DNA of 64,000 nt. Origin: DATFXM01 sp035315885 (GTDB lineage Bacteria; Acidobacteriota; Blastocatellia; UBA7656). The position numbers and the translations under genes are program-made. The notes beneath the pieces were generated by a model. That model searched no databases and was not told the origin of the DNA. It worked only from the letters and a program-made list of their open reading frames with translations. The stretch's first letter is position 1. Each line of letters opens with the position of its first letter. Below are positions 63,974 to 64,000 of the stretch, piece after piece. The stretch is from positions 62,001-126,000 of the forward strand of contig DATFXM010000194.1 in assembly GCA_035315885.1 (NCBI GenBank), given 5' to 3'.

Positions 63974-64000
63974 TCCTCATCTCGTCATCCCCTTCACTAA

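Overview
The window is chromosomal DNA from a Gram-negative bacterium of moderately high GC. It carries lpxD (lipid A synthesis), a chromosomal-type parAB, RNase J, type IV pilus/type II secretion-like genes, an ECF sigma/anti-sigma pair, a periplasmic-propeller histidine kinase and a very large PIG-L deacetylase. This mix, with many zinc-ribbon/membrane hybrid proteins and intergenic heptamer-repeat hairpins, suggests Acidobacteriota, possibly Blastocatellia. The assignment is inferred from gene content, not from a marker-gene comparison. No rRNA, tRNA, insertion sequence, prophage or CRISPR array was seen.

Layout. 1-8.4 kb (minus strand): a secreted protein cut by the left edge, P5C dehydrogenase, and a likely operon of APC permease, PIG-L deacetylase and VOC protein. 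8.6-11.9 kb (minus): PilN-, PilO- and PilP-like proteins plus a pseudopilin, coupled by TGATG overlaps. 12.2-21.7 kb: a zinc-ribbon/low-complexity membrane protein, a YgfZ-like folate protein, a PuuD-like membrane protein, two Fe-S assembly genes (IscA/ErpA type and Mrp), xerD and lpxD. 21.7-34.3 kb: parAB, bifunctional nuclease, ssb, an NtrC-type regulator, a lipoprotein, glycerate 2-kinase, a modular envelope protein, an SCP2-like protein, an NtrB-like kinase, a lone pseudopilin and a phosphodiesterase. 34.4-44 kb: rnj, rsmA, ribD, tsaD, then a zinc alcohol dehydrogenase, two enoyl-CoA hydratase-family genes, a cyclophilin and threonine synthase.

44-53.8 kb is the most interesting part. A 1055-residue propeller sensor kinase and its NarL-type regulator stand divergent to a compact five-gene run: SGNH hydrolase, MBOAT acyltransferase, a second paralogous SGNH hydrolase with a membrane anchor, an acyl carrier protein resembling DltC, and a KAS III (FabH-like) enzyme. 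MBOAT + small ACP + SGNH-fold protein is the core of the Dlt teichoic-acid alanylation system; here a KAS III enzyme stands where the adenylating DltA would be. I propose an envelope acyl-transfer pathway that is Dlt-like in layout but fed from fatty-acid-type chemistry. Five copies of a 10-bp motif lie in the divergent control region.

54-64 kb: a zinc-ribbon membrane protein, a DUF3142-like protein overlapping a large TPR-like protein, hpt, rpiB with an N-terminal extension, and a sigma/anti-sigma/secretin-N-like module.

At several scales the intergenic DNA holds non-coding repeats: long imperfect hairpins whose arms are tandem 7-mers (GTGCTGA, GGCAGTA, GGTTTMG) or 8-mers (GATGAGGG-like), often touching or containing stop codons, and a separate ~35-bp motif in three copies. 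These are the second main finding.
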